Shown here in pieces: positions 13,601-26,274 of a DNA stretch of 64,000 nt. Positions within the stretch are counted from its first letter, which is position 1, and each line of letters starts with the position of its first letter. The position numbers were made by a program, and so were the translations under genes. Under the pieces are notes generated by a model. The model was not told the origin of the DNA, did no database searches, and was given only the letters and a program-made list of their open reading frames with translations. Origin of the DNA: Anisus vortex (taxonomy: Eukaryota > Mollusca > Gastropoda > Planorbidae); NCBI GenBank assembly GCA_949126835.1, contig OX421495.1, positions 29,425,171-29,489,170 on the forward strand. Reading direction: 5' to 3'.

Positions 13601-16369
13601 ATGACGTAGAGTAGAAACTACATGAATTTCCCTTATTCTGAACTCCTTATATCTAAGATGTATGACGTAGAGTAGAAACTACATGAATTTCCCTTATTCT
13701 GAACTCCTTATATCTAAGATGTATGACGTAGAGTAGAAACTACATGAATTTCCCTTATTCTGAACTCCTTATATCTAAGATGTATGACGTAGAGTAGAAA
13801 CTACATGAATTTCCCTTATTCTGAACTCCTGATATCTAAAATATATGACGTAGAGTAGAAACTACATGAATTTCCCTTATTCTGAACTCCATATATCTAA
13901 GATATATGACGTAGAGTAGAAACTACATGAATTTCCCTTATTCTGAACTCCTTATATCTAAGATATATGACGTAGAGTAGAAACTACATGAATTTCCCTT
14001 ATTCTGAACTCCATATATCTAAGATATATGACGTAGAGTAGAAACTACATGAATTTCCCTTATTCTGAACTCCATATATCTAAGATATATGACGTAGAGT
14101 AGAAACTACATGAATTTCCCTTATTCTGAACTCCTTATATCTAAGATATATGACGTAGAGTAGAAACTACATGAATTTCCCTTATTCTGAACTCCATATA
14201 TCTAAGATGTATGACGTAGAGTAGAAACTACATGAATTTCCCTTATTCTGAACTCCTTATATCTAAGATGTATGACGTAGAGTAGAAACTACATGAGATT
14301 CCCTTATTCTGAACTCCATATATCTAAGATATATGACGTAGAGTAGAAACTACATGAATTTCCCTTATTCTGAACTCCTTATATCTAAGATATATGACGT
14401 AGAGTAGAAACTACATGAATTTCCCTTATTCTGAACTCCATATATCTAAGATGTATGACGTAGAGTAGAAACTACATGAATTTCCCTTATTCTGAACTCC
14501 TTATATCTAAGATGTATGACGTAGAGTAGAAACTACATGAATTTCCCTTATTCTGAACTCCATATATCTAAGATATATGACGTAGAGTAGAAACTACATG
14601 AATTTCCCTTATTCTGAACTCCTTATATCTAAGATATATGACGTAGAGTAGAAACTACATGAATTTCCCTTATTCTGAACTCCATATATCTAAGATGTAT
14701 GACGTAGAGTAGAAACTACATGAATTTCCCTTATTCTGAACTCCATATATCTAAGATGTATGACGTAGAGTAGAAACTACATGAATTTCCCTTATTCTGA
14801 ACTCCATATATCTAAGATATATGACGTAGAGTAGAAACTACATGAATTTCCCTTATTCTGAACTCCATATATCTAAGATGTATGACGTAGAGTAGAAACT
14901 ACATGAATTTCCCTTATTCTGAACTCCATATATCTAAGATATATGACGTAGAGTAGAAACTACATGAATTTCCCTTATTCTGAACTCCATATATCTAAGA
15001 TGTATGACGTAGAGTAGAAACTACATGAATTTCCCTTATTCTGAACTCCTTATATCTAAGATATATGACGTAGAGTAGAAACTACATGAATTTCCCTTAT
15101 TCTGAACTCCATATATCTAAGATGTATGACGTAGAGTAGAAACTACATAAATTTCCCTTATTCTGAACTCCTGATATCTAAGATATATGACGTAGAGTAG
15201 AAACTACATGAATTTCCCTTATTCTGAACTCCTTATATCTAAGATGTATGACGTAGAGTAGAAACTACATGAATTTCCCTTATTCTGAACTCCATATATC
15301 TAAGATGTATGACGTAGAGTAGAAACTACATGAATTTCCCTTATTCTGAACTCCTTATATCTAAGATGTATGACGTAGAGTAGAAACTACATGAATTTCC
15401 CTTATTCTGAACTCCATATATCTAAGATGTATGACGTAGAGTAGAAACTACATGAATTTCCCTTATTCTGAACTCCTGATATCTAAGATATATGACGTAG
15501 AGTAGAAACTACATGAATTTCCCTTATTCTGAACTCCTTATATCTAAGATATATGACGTAGAGTAGAAACTACATGAATTTCCCTTATTCTGAACTCCAT
15601 ATATCTAAGATATATGACGTAGAGTAGAAACTACATGAATTTCCCTTATTCTGAACTCCATATATCTAAGATGTATGACGTAGAGTAGAAACTACATGAA
15701 TTTCCCTTATTCTGAACTCCATATATCTAAGATGTATGACGTAGAGTAGAAACTACATGAATTTCCCTTATTCTGAACTCCTTATATCTAAGATATATGA
15801 CGTAGAGTAGAAACTACATGAATTTCCCTTATTCTGAACTCCATATATCTAAGATGTATGACGTAGAGTAGAAACTACATGAATTTCCCTTATTCTGAAC
15901 TCCATATATCTAAGATATATGACGTAGAGTAGAAACTACATGAATTTCCCTTATTCTGAACTCCTTATATCTAAGATGTATGACGTAGAGTAGAAACTAC
16001 ATGAATTTCCCTTATTCTGAACTCCATATATCTAAGATGTATGACGTAGAGTAGAAACTACATGAATTTCCCTTATTCTGAACTCCTGATATCTAAGATA
16101 TATGACGTAGAGTAGAAACTACATGAATTTCCCTTATTCTGAACTCCTTATATCTAAGATATATGACGTAGAGTAGAAACTACATGAATTTCCCTTATTC
16201 TGAACTCCATATATCTAAGATGTATGACGTAGAGTAGAAACTACATGAATTTCCCTTATTCTGAACTCCTGATATCTAAGATATATGACGTAGAGTAGAA
16301 ACTACATGAATTTCCCTTATTCTGAACTCCTGATATCTAAGATATATGACGTAGAGTAGAAACTACATG
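10607..16369. repeat. 61-bp satellite, ~5.8 kb, with 2,074-bp higher-order period
   Basis: Roughly 90 copies of a 61-bp unit (cores TTCCCTTATTCTGAACTCC, ATATCTAAGATATATGACGT and AGAGTAGAAACTACATGAA). The first 650 bp hold longer, less uniform units that lack the GAGTA insertion and read GGCGTAGAAAC; the rest is very uniform. Rare variants recur 2,074 bp apart (34 units): CTAAAATAT at about 11762 and 13836, and ACATAAATTT at 13071 and 15145. Each unit carries a short imperfect palindrome and a TGACGTA half-site. Confidence 0.98.
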
Positions 16370-16734
16370 AACAACTTTTTATTGTATTACAATAAATTTA
16401 TTTATGACATCAATTCAAATCATTGTATTTTCAATAGAGACGGGGGTGGGTCGAGGAAAAAAAACGTGTACTACAGTTTGTTGTATTTTAAAAAAAACGT
16501 GAATTAACACAAAGCAGTTCTTGTGTATTTGTGTTCACTCTTTAAAACATCTGGCGATGTGCGATTGTGTGTGCATGTGTGTTGGTACTGACTCATAATG
16601 TTCTGACAAGAACGTTACAAGCAAACGTCAATGAGTTTGAATTGGGGGCATGGTAGAGGGTAAGAAGTAGTGGGGGGGGGGGGGGAGGGGTTAGACAGGG
16701 TGATTGGGTGAAATCTCATTGTTGGTAGCGTCTC
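16370..16734. other. Short spacer with a long G tract
   Basis: No gene is visible. A run of about 15 G, broken by one A, lies at 16671-16690. Confidence 0.5.
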
Positions 16735-17028
16735 ATGAAACAGATCGTTCTAGGGTTGGCGTGAATTGACTTTAAATTACTGGCAGATATAATGAAACAG
16801 TTCGTTCTAGGGTTGGCGTGTATTGACTTTAAATTACTGGCAGATATAATGAAACAGATCGTTTTAGGGTTGGCGTGTATTGACTTTAAATTACTGGCAG
16901 ATACAATGAAACAGTTCGTTCTAGGGTTGGCGTGTATTGACTTTAAATTACTGGCAGATATAATGAAACAGATCGTTTTAGGGTTGGCGTGTATTGACTT
17001 TAAATTACTGGCAGATACAATGAAACAG
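16735..17028. repeat. 57-bp tandem array, five copies
   Basis: About 5.2 copies of a 57-bp unit (core TTCTAGGGTTGGCGTGTATT). The period is 19 codons, so open frames exist on both strands; they are by-products of the array. Confidence 0.95.
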
Positions 17029-18272
17029 TGCTGACACCGAGTCACTGTTTGTACAATCACTAGAACTAGAATCACATTTGCATATTCTTGCATACATAAT
17101 TGAATTCAAGACAGGGCACCACTCTGGTACTTAGCAGTACACAAATCATAAATAGATCTAGATCTATACGTTTTAATTAAAAATAGATTTTGAATGTAGC
17201 CTAATTGAGATGTGTTAAAAAACTTTTTTATCGTTGTGTTACAATAATTGATAAGTATTTTTGTATTTGTTGTTGTGGAGATGACCGTTCTAGTTGTATA
17301 TTTTTTCTCTTCTTCAAAAAAAGGTTTAAAGTGATGCAATTCAATTCGCTTTGGTCTGACGAGTTATTCTTTAATTGTTGTTTTTTCTCAAATCCTAAAC
17401 AAACAAACGCTTGAAACGTGCGCACGTCAAATTTAAGTGACACTTGAATTATTACAACTGGACATTGTTTCAATTGTTTCGTATTTAGTGCAACACGTCA
17501 TTCTAACTTCCGAAATATAGAGAAATTACCAGGACACGTTCTTTCTAACATATTTATGTAAAGCATATCCTCGACCACTCCCTGTAGTAAAACATGGTTC
17601 TGCGGACATTGGGTTTTGGTGTTTATAGAAATGTACTTTGACAGAAAATATATAATACTTAAATATATTTTGCTTCATATACCACATATTTTGATACTTG
17701 TTCTTGTATAGCAACTATACGCATCATAATATAGTATCAAGGAAATTGTCAAGGCTATTATATATTTATTGTTTACATAATATCAAAATAAAGAATTGCC
17801 AGCAATGTATATTGTATGTAGAAAACTAATTGTTTACATTAGATATTTATTTTTTCATACATATTTTAGGGCGTATATCAGGTGTGGTGATACACCCTAA
17901 TACCCCGCCCCCACATACACATCACAAGCAGTCGAGAAGCCAGCATTTCATGGTGGGGGGGGGGCGCAAGTGTTATACACTTTATATATAGTGGTCGATG
18001 GGGGTAATAGTACATAATGTGTATGACTACTTTTTCTGAACTGGTGAACTATTTCACCCTAAGCTATTTAAAAACTAATATGTTATCTAAGTATCAATGG
18101 TAAAACTTTAAATTAGATTCATGAAATAGTTCTGTAAAAAAAAAATTAAATAAGAAAATAAAAGACACAAATTGAACACCTTCGCTCTTCCCCACACAAA
18201 CCAACCTCCAACCACAAGCAAACTACTATTGGAATGTACCACTACATATGTATTTTTACGCCGATGTACTAT
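17029..18272. other. Intron sequence, no gene seen
   Basis: Only short unmatched open frames occur. A few poly-G and poly-C tracts are present near 17880-17965. Confidence 0.4.
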
Positions 18273-19160
18273 ATACTATTCGTTATAGTTCAATTTATTA
18301 TATTTCTGTGGTATGTTTATACTATTCGTTATAGTTCAATTTATTAGGCCTATATTTCCGTGGTATGTTTATACTATTCGTTATAGTTCAATTTATTATA
18401 TTTCTGTGGTATGTTTATACTATTCGTTATAGTTCAATTTATTATATTTCTGTGGTATGTTTATACTATTCGTTATAGTTCAATTTATTATATTTCTGTG
18501 GTATGTTTATACTATTCGTTATAGTTCAATTTATTATATTTCTGTGGTATGTTTATACTATTCGTTATAGTTCAATTTATTATATTTCTGTGGTATGTTT
18601 ATACTATTCGTTATAGTTCAATTTATTATATTTCTGTGGTATGTTTATACTATTCGTTATTGTTCAATTTATTATATTTCTGTGGTATGTTTATACTATT
18701 CGTTATAGTTCAATTTATTATAGCCTATTTCTGTGGTATGTTTATACTATTCGTTATAGTTCAATTTATTATATTTCTGTGGTATGTTTATACTATTCGT
18801 TATAGTTCAATTTATTATATTTCTGTGGTATGTTTATACTATTCGTTATAGTTCAATTTATTATATTTCTGTGGTATGTTTATACTATTCGTTATAGTTC
18901 AATTTATTATATTTCTGTGGTATGTTTATACTATTCGTTATAGTTCAATTTATTATATTTCTGTGGTATGTTTATACTATTCGTTATTGTTCAATTTATT
19001 ATATTTCTGTGGTATGTTTATACTATTCGTTATAGTTCAATTTATTATATTTCTGTGGTATGTTTATACTATTCGTTATAGTTCAATTTATTATATTTCT
19101 GTGGTATGTTTATACTATTCGTTATAGTTCAATTTATTATATTTCTGTGGTATGTTTATA
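18273..19160. repeat. 46-bp tandem array
   Basis: About 19 copies of a 46-bp unit (core TTCTGTGGTATGTTTATACT, then ATTCGTTATAGTTCAATTTA). Three units make 138 bases without stops in one frame, giving hydrophobic 46-residue repeat frames that are not genes. Confidence 0.96.
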
Positions 19161-20009
19161 TTAAAACATGTTTAATTCAAATAGCTCAAAGTGAAAAAAA
19201 AAACAAAAAAAAAAACGTTAGGGTTAAAAAATATTCTCGCCTCTGGTGGTTCGGATTAACGCCCTTCTTTCCCCCTTTATTGAAACAGTCAACATCCGGT
19301 CGTGAACCATTTCCAAGGATTTACAGTGCAAATGTTGTCCGTGTCGACTGAGATCTTAAGGACGGAAATATTGATACAGTCTGTTCAATGGGAATTGTGG
19401 AAACTTTTCACAACAAAAATCTCATTTAGAATTTGCGGCTACAAAAAGATCAAATATTAAATTAATAATAAAAGAATTTTATTGTAATGAAAATAAAAAG
19501 CGACATTTGTTGTTTGTTACTTGCTAGACTGATAATGACAAACTAAACAAAGAGTAACTTTAAATGATTTTCTTGGTGAAGTCTTTTGGAGGTAATTTTA
19601 TATAGACTATTTTCAATAGGACTCTAGACTCTAGATAATGATGATGCTGATGAACTGATGGTTATTTATAGAGAGGTAAAATATTTGGTACGTTCCAGGG
19701 AAGCTATGTGTCTATAAAGATTCTTTTAATGTGAGTCACGGGTAAAGGACGCCCGTCAACTAAGTCTTCAGTTTTATAAACTGAAAGTTTCTATTTTATC
19801 AATGCACATTGATGAATAAATTATGATAATTATAGTCATAAGTCATAATCCCCTACGGGCGAGGATATCATTGATGTTAAAATTACCATAAAAATATTCT
19901 TTGTAGTAAAGATGGGAAGACATTATCTCATAGATCTAGTATGTTTTACAATAACCGATTAACAAGAACAGAAATAGTATATAGTCAAACGTAGTGTATA
20001 AACTCTGAC
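19161..20009. other. Intron sequence, no gene seen
   Basis: AT-rich; no open frame or repeat worth naming. Confidence 0.4.
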
Positions 20010-20639
20010 CAGTTTGTATGTCACGTGATCTATAGTCTGTATGCGACAGTTTGTATGTCACGTGATCTATAGTCTTGTCTGGATGCGACAGTTTGTATGT
20101 CACGTGATCTATAGTCTTGTCTGGATGCGACAGTTTGTATGTCACGTGATCTATAGTCTTGTCTGGATGCGACAGTTTGTATTTCACGTGATCTATAGTC
20201 TTGTCTGGATGCGACAGTTTGTATGTCACGTGATCTATAGTCTTGTCTGGATGCGACAGTTTGTATGTCACGTGATCTATAGTCTTGTCTGGATGCGACA
20301 GTTTGTATTTCACGTGATCTATAGTCTTGTCTGGATGCGACAGTTTGTATGTCACGTGATCTATAGTCTTGTCTGGATGCGACAGTTTGTATGTCACGTG
20401 ATCTATAGTCTTGTCTGGATGCGACAGTTTGTATGTCACGTGATCTATAGTCTTGTCTGGATGCGACAGTTTGTATTTCACGTGATCTATAGTCTTGTCT
20501 GGATGCGACAGTTTGTATGTCACGTGATCTATAGTCTTGTCTGGATGCGACAGTTTGTATGTCACGTGATCTATAGTCTTGTCTGGATGCGACAGTTTGT
20601 ATGTCACGTGATCTATAGTCTTGTCTGGATGCGACAGTT
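20010..20639. repeat. 42-bp tandem array carrying 15 E-boxes
   Basis: Fifteen copies of a 42-bp unit (core TTTGTATGTCACGTGATC, then TATAGTCTTGTCTGGATGCG). Every copy keeps the palindromic E-box CACGTG, including the variant copies that read TATTTCACGTG. All three frames shown on the two strands stay open because 42 is a multiple of three. Confidence 0.97.
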
Positions 20640-21197
20640 GTCCCGGAAATGACACTAGTCATGCTAGTCACTGTAAAAAGTCGCATTTCCTGATGACCTT
20701 AACCTGTGGGGAAGAGAAATCCGAATGTCGCGGGTTTCTGTTTTCCTGCGTTGATTATTGCCTGGGGGGGGGGGGGGAATACGGTGTGTGGGTAGCAACG
20801 TTACTGTGGGATGGATAGACTGCAATACGAGGGTATGGTTGAGATATCAAGTAACGGATTCGAACTCTGAACGATACTACACTTTTACTTTCAAAACATT
20901 TCCTGATTATATTTCTTCACAGAACTGCAACGCATTAACGGCGCCCCCTAGTGAATGTATCTTAATCACAATATTAACCTTTGTTTGGATATATAGTTTA
21001 TATTGTAACAATATGAAAGACGTAAGCTTATATTCTACTGGTTTTAAAAAAAAAATTGGTTGAGATATTCCTGTTTAAATTTTTTTTTTTTTCTGTCGGA
21101 TCAGTAAATTGATCGATTCAACTATCGTCCCAGGCCCACACATCTCCAGAATCTCCCCACTGCCACCCCTCGTCTCGGCTGGCACACACCTATAAAC
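20640..21197. other. Intron sequence with poly-G tract
   Basis: A run of about 14 G lies near 20763-20777. No gene is visible. Confidence 0.4.
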
Positions 21198-21243
21198 CTC
21201 TCTCTTTTTGCCCTCTCTCTCACTTTGTTGCTCTCTCTCTCCC

Positions 21244-21279
<36 letters not shown>

Positions 21280-21285
21280 GCTCTC
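21198..21285. repeat. CT microsatellite
   Basis: Pyrimidine-rich (CT)n tract with CCCT interruptions. Confidence 0.9.
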
Positions 21286-21460
21286 AATCTCCCAATCCAT
21301 TCAAACAGCCCATACTCTCTACCAACTCATCTACTGTCATCTAATCAACTATTCCGGTCCAGTCCAGAATTCTATGAAGCCCTGGCCTCGGTCAGTTCAC
21401 CAGCAGATGTTACAACCTGTTGGCGTCTGGTTTGAATCGACCCCGAGTTATTGACTGTGG

Positions 21461-21537
21461 GATGTCTGTGTGGGATGTCTGTGTGGGATGTCTGTGTGGG
21501 ATGTCTGTGTGGGATGTCTGTGTGGGATGTCTGTGTG
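21461..21537. repeat. 13-bp minisatellite
   Basis: About six copies of GGGATGTCTGTGT. Confidence 0.93.
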
Positions 21538-21757
21538 TTTCCCAGAATAAGAGTGGAGAGAGGAGGGGATGTCTGGGGGGGGGCTGTGTGGCTAGAGGGC
21601 GATACAATAGACCTAAATAGAGCTTTATTTGAAGTCATTCCGCTAACAGGTGCTAATGTATGTAATAGATTATCAATGTTGGTGGTCCGCTATATGATGT
21701 TATTGTATCAAAGGAAGCCACTGGAAGGTAGACATTTTCAGAACACCGGATATGAAT

Positions 21758-21783
21758 AGAAAGTTCAATGGTTGAAGTATAGG
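21758..21783. repeat. Left piece of a 26-bp array split by an insertion
   Basis: One unit of the array at 24022-24215 (core AAAGTTCAATGGTTGAAGTA) lies directly before element A. The array therefore existed before the element inserted. Confidence 0.88.
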
Positions 21784-24021
21784 CAGGGTTCCCGCGGCCT
21801 CCTGAAATTTCAGGATGTCCTGAAATCCTCCTGAAATTGCAAAAAAGTGCAAAAACTCCTGAAAACCTCCTGAAATTTGAAATAATCTCCTGAAATGTCC
21901 TGAAAAATTGAGCTGACCCCTATTTTTTCCTTCTCCAACACGTGTCCCTATTTCAACAGCCCCACCTCCCGCTTGTTCGCTTATAATGCTTGCTACGCCA
22001 AGCCTATCCCTTCTCGCTTTGTGACGGTAAAGATGGTATACATGCAGCTCTTCCTCCTCTTTCGCTCCCTCTCCCACAGTTTGTTGTCTGCTAGATTAGA
22101 TAATGATAAGGACTAAGCAAGCGTTTATAGAGGCGGCGGGTTTTGGAAAATCGCACGCGCGAGTCGACCCGAGCAAACTCGTGCGAGGAATGTTATTTTT
22201 TTTGCTTTACAGTTGTTCATAGATGACGCGGGTCTCTCGAGGCGACAAATTTGCCGACCGGTGCGGGTAATTACCAGAACTAGTTAGGTGCCTATTTTCG
22301 CGATCAATGTTGAGAATGCCTGATTACGCTTCGCGCGGCGCCTACTAGTCTACTTGGGGTCAGCGAACCGACATAATTTGCCAAATTGATTTATTTTGAA
22401 ATATATTTATATCAAAATGCACAGAAATAGGTCTTTTTATTAGTTAAAAAGAAAACGATGACGTTCAAGACGCTATCTTATATCATATTAATGGTAAAAA
22501 TTCCGTAGGCCTATTTAGCTAGCCCTACTAGAGGAGTTGTTCGCGATGTAGGCCTACGCCGATTGGCGCCGATATCATTATCAACTTTTTAAAGGTGTAG
22601 GCCCTACATGGTTTTACTAATTATTATATCGTATGGGTAGGCCTACAATGTGTTTTTTTTATCAATGTGGGAAATGTAGGCAGACGATTTTGGGTCTAGG
22701 CATAGGCCTAGCCGGTGTGGCCCTAGGTCTATCAGTTTATCAGTCTAAAGACTGGGCCTAATCTAGAAGTCTAGATCTAAGTCATTTTATTCACCAATAC
22801 ATTTAATTGATGAAATTCACTCAATGCTAAATATATCTGACTAGAAATCATTACAAACAATGTTAATGATAATTAGGTTAGGGCACTTGTATAGCGCGTC
22901 ATCAAAACCGTCATCAAAACCGGCGCCGTTCTGTCTAGAAAGCATAGGCAGGCCTACTTCAAAAGACTTTTTTTTGTGTCTACCCACTATAGTGTTAGCC
23001 TACTATTTACTATAGGGATAGGAACGTGAGTATGGACAGTGACTTAGATGTAGAAACAGATACATTACTTTGCCTTATTACTAATGGCTGTATTGATCGG
23101 TTGTTTAAAATAAGTGAAGCGCTGTGTTTGCCTTTTAGGCCTATGCATGATTGAAACCATTATTTTTAAAGGAAAGTTTCCAAATTAGGGTGAATATTTA
23201 GTAACTTTTATGTTTAAATGGTATGAACTTTTGAGAAGTTAAAAGGCATTATACCCCCCCCCCCCCCAAAGTCAGGATGCAACTTATCCACAGGTGTTGT
23301 GTTTTTTTTTTAAATACGGTAGTTTAGGGAGATATTATATGCACCAATTCAGAATCAACTACTCCCTCCCCCCACTGGACTATTTCCCCCTTGCACTATT
23401 TGCCCAAGACCACCGTAAGTATTTGCCCCTCCTTACCTAACTACACATGGCTGCTGTAAGGTTTTATTTTTGTAGCAGGATTTTAATAGGCTTAATGATC
23501 CTAATGATTGGAAAGTAATCAAATTGGATTATCTACATGTCTTTTACAATAGCAGTTTTTGTCTTGTCATAGTGATAGTTTTTTAAACTTGTAAATCTGT
23601 AAGCTTTCTATATACTTTTCAATGTAGGCCCATATAAATATTTTCTCTATACTTGTTAATGTAACACTCTATATGTTACAGATGCCCCTATACAGGACAC
23701 TATATTTCCATTCTCTACCCCCCCCCCCCCGCCTTTTATTTTCATAAACCAAATTTCTTTTATTTGTACTTTTAAAAAAAATTATAAGATTTCTAAAGAC
23801 AGTTAAAGGATTATATAATGAACATAGCTTAATGGTACATATTTAGCTTCCACATTGTAATACCCTTAAAAATATTTTATTTAATTCTATTTGTATCTGA
23901 GTCATTGTTTAGTGATGTAGTGAATTCGGTTTTGCCGCGTCTCCTGATATTTTAGATTTTCTCCTGAAAAACTCCTGAAAACCTCCTGAAATTTTGATTT
24001 GAGTTTGGTGCAGGAACCCTG
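21784..24021. mobile_element. Element A: non-autonomous DNA transposon-like element, 2.24 kb
   Basis: The ends are inverted: CAGGGTTCCCGC at the left and GCAGGAACCCTG at the right. TATAGG directly flanks both sides (21778-21783 and 24022-24027), which fits a 6-bp target duplication. Just inside the left end TCCTGAAA occurs seven times; just inside the right end it occurs three times plus a variant, in the same orientation. No transposase frame is visible. About 200 bp inside the left end (21905-22105) is similar to the same part of element B at 46488-48617. The class is uncertain: hAT elements make 8-bp duplications, whereas IS3EU-, Dada- and Maverick-type elements are reported with about 6 bp. 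Confidence 0.78.
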
Positions 24022-24215
24022 TATAGGTTAAAGTTCAATGGTTGAAGTATAGGTTAAAGTTCAATGGTTGAAGTATAGGTTAAAGTTCAATGGTTGAAGT
24101 ATAGGTTAAAGTTCAATGGTTGAAGTATAGGTTAAAGTTCATTTGTTGAAGTATAGGTTAAAGTTCAATGGTTGAAGTATAGGTTAAAGTTCAATGGTTG
24201 AAGTATAGGTTAAAG
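24022..24215. repeat. 26-bp tandem array
   Basis: About seven copies of a 26-bp unit (core TATAGGTTAAAGTTCAATGG). It continues the array interrupted by element A. Confidence 0.95.
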
Positions 24216-24439
24216 AAGTTTGAACCAGTAATTTGTAAACCCCGCTAAAGCTCAAGATGTTAAATAGCTTGTTAGACTATATCCGATAAGTAGGTCAAGC
24301 TGTTTAATACTTTGTTATAGCTAAAATCATTTAAATAGAAGTAGGCTACTAGGTCAAAGAAGTTTAGCTGTAAATTAAAGGTATTAAACATGTATTTGCA
24401 TTTCTGTCAGATTATTTTAACTATCTTTAAAAAAAAGTA

Positions 24440-24600
24440 TATTTGTCTGTCTGTCAGACAACTCCTTACAAACACCAACAATCTATTAGTCTACTTGTCT
24501 GTCTTTCAGACAACTCTTTACACGCAAAAACTGTCTATTGGTCTACTTATCTGTCTGTCAGACAATTCCTTACAAACACCAACAATCTATTAGTCTTCTT
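24440..24600. repeat. ~53-bp repeat, three copies
   Basis: Three diverged copies of a segment with GTCTGTCAGACAACTCCTTA and CAACAATCTATTAGTCTACT. Confidence 0.85.
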
Positions 24601-24740
24601 TTTAAATCTATTTAAACTTGCTTGCTGTGTCTATTCCATTAATTTTTAGCAGTCTTTAAGTTGTACCCCTTTTTCCTTTCTCTTGGTTTCAGGCTCGGGG
24701 TTTTTTTCTAATGCGTAACGCGAAACGCCTGACTTCCGGC

Positions 24741-25528
24741 ACCCCCCTTTTCCAAAGTCTACAATACACTTACAGACCCCCCCTCCCCGCCCTTTTCCGA
24801 AGTCTACAATACACTTACAGACCCCCCCTCCCCGCCCTTTTCCGAAGTCTACAATACACTTACAGACCCCCCTACAGACCCCCCTCCCCGCCCTTTTACA
24901 AAGTCTACAATACACTTATAGTCCCCCCTCCCCGCCCTTTTACAAAGTCTACAATACACTTACAGACCCCCCCTCCCCGCCCTTTTCCGAAGTCTACAAT
25001 ACACTTACAGACCCCCCTCCCCGCCCTTTTCCGAAGTCTACAATACACTTACAGACCCCCCCTCCCCGCCCTTTTCCGAAGTCTACAATACACTTACAGA
25101 CCCCCCCCCTCCCTGCCCTTTTCCGAAGTCTACAATACACTTACAGACCCCCCTCCCCGCCCTTTTCCGAAGTCTACAATACACTTACAGACCCCCCTCC
25201 CCGCCCTTTTCCGAAGTCTACAATACACTTACAGACCCCCCCTCCCCGCCCTTTTCCGAAGTCTACAGTACACTTACAGACCCCCCTCCCCGCCCTTTTC
25301 CGAAGTCTACAATACACTTACAGACCCCCCCCTCCCCGCCCTTTTCCGAAGTCTACAATACACTTACAGACCCCCCCTCCCCGCCTTTTTCCGAAGTCTA
25401 CAATACACTTACAGACCCCCCCCCTCCCCGCCCTTTTCCGAAGTCTACAATACACTTACAGACCCCCCTCCCCGCCCTTTTCCGAAGTCTACAATACACT
25501 TACATACCCCCCCTCCCCGCCCTTTTCC
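24741..25528. repeat. ~45-bp array, 17 copies, C-rich with G-quadruplex potential
   Basis: Seventeen copies of GTCTACAATACACTTACAGA joined by CCCCCC(C)TCCCCGCCC. The minus strand of each joint reads as three G-runs (GGGCGGGGAGGGGGG), long enough to form the four tracts of a G-quadruplex. The joints vary only in the length of the C run, so frames slip from copy to copy and the long open frame across the array is not a gene. Confidence 0.96.
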
Positions 25529-26100
25529 ATCGTAGCGCAACGTCCACCCCCTTGCCCCTTCGTGTCTGGTGCAATGTAGTTTACTCACGATAACTCTACC
25601 ATCTGTTCCAACGTCAGGACGAGTTGGTCAAACATTTGTATAGAAGATACGAACACACTGGAGAAGAAAGAAAAGCCTTGAGGTCAAAGGTCAATTTGAA
25701 CTCCATCAAAGCCGCGGTCAAGTCTGTACAGAAATAAGTCAAGTATTAAAATCAAGCATTTCTTGACCAGTACAAATAAAAAATAATTGTTCTTGTTGTC
25801 TTTATATAATACTCGCTTGCGTGCACTAAAGCATAAATTAAAATGTCCAGTAACAAGGTTACATAATTGCTAATTGACTATAGTATAATAACGGGCATCA
25901 ATATGATGTCACCCATGATGGCCGACACAGCAGGAAATGAAACAAACAAAAGGTTCAATCCAGCAGCACAATACAAGAGCCTAGTGTTAACATTGAATCT
26001 CCAAGGCTTTCCCATTAGAATAGAATAATGTTATAAAGAAATTATCAAGGCGTGAAAAACCGTTAAAATAGAAAAGTAACTGTTTCTATACCATTGATTC
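25529..26100. other. Intron sequence, no gene seen
   Basis: Nothing recognisable. Confidence 0.4.
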
Positions 26101-26274
26101 ACGGGCGCCGGGGAGTGCTTTCGGGCGCCGGGGAGTGCTTTCGGGCGCCGGGGAGTGCTTACGGGCGCCGGGGAGTGCTTTCGGGCGCCGGGGAGTGCTT
26201 TCGGGCGCCGGGGAGTGCTTTCGGGCGCAGGGGAGTGCTTTCGGGCGCCGGGGAGTGCTTTCGGGCGGCGGGTT
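26101..26274. repeat. 20-bp GC-rich minisatellite
   Basis: About nine near-perfect copies of GGGCGCCGGGGAGTGCTTTC. It is the most GC-rich tract in an otherwise AT-rich intron. Confidence 0.96.

Noticed and set aside
8723..16369. CRISPR-like regular arrays
   Set aside because: Units are contiguous with no unique spacers, and the genes around them have introns, so this is eukaryotic satellite DNA.
19936..20686. Open frames of over 200 residues on both strands of the 42-bp array
   Set aside because: The period is a multiple of three and stop-free, so three frames stay open at once; this is a property of the array and not a gene.
24711..25535. A 274-residue open frame rich in Pro and Tyr
   Set aside because: It runs through the 45-bp C-rich array and changes frame with each C-run length; no domain and no conservation of phase.
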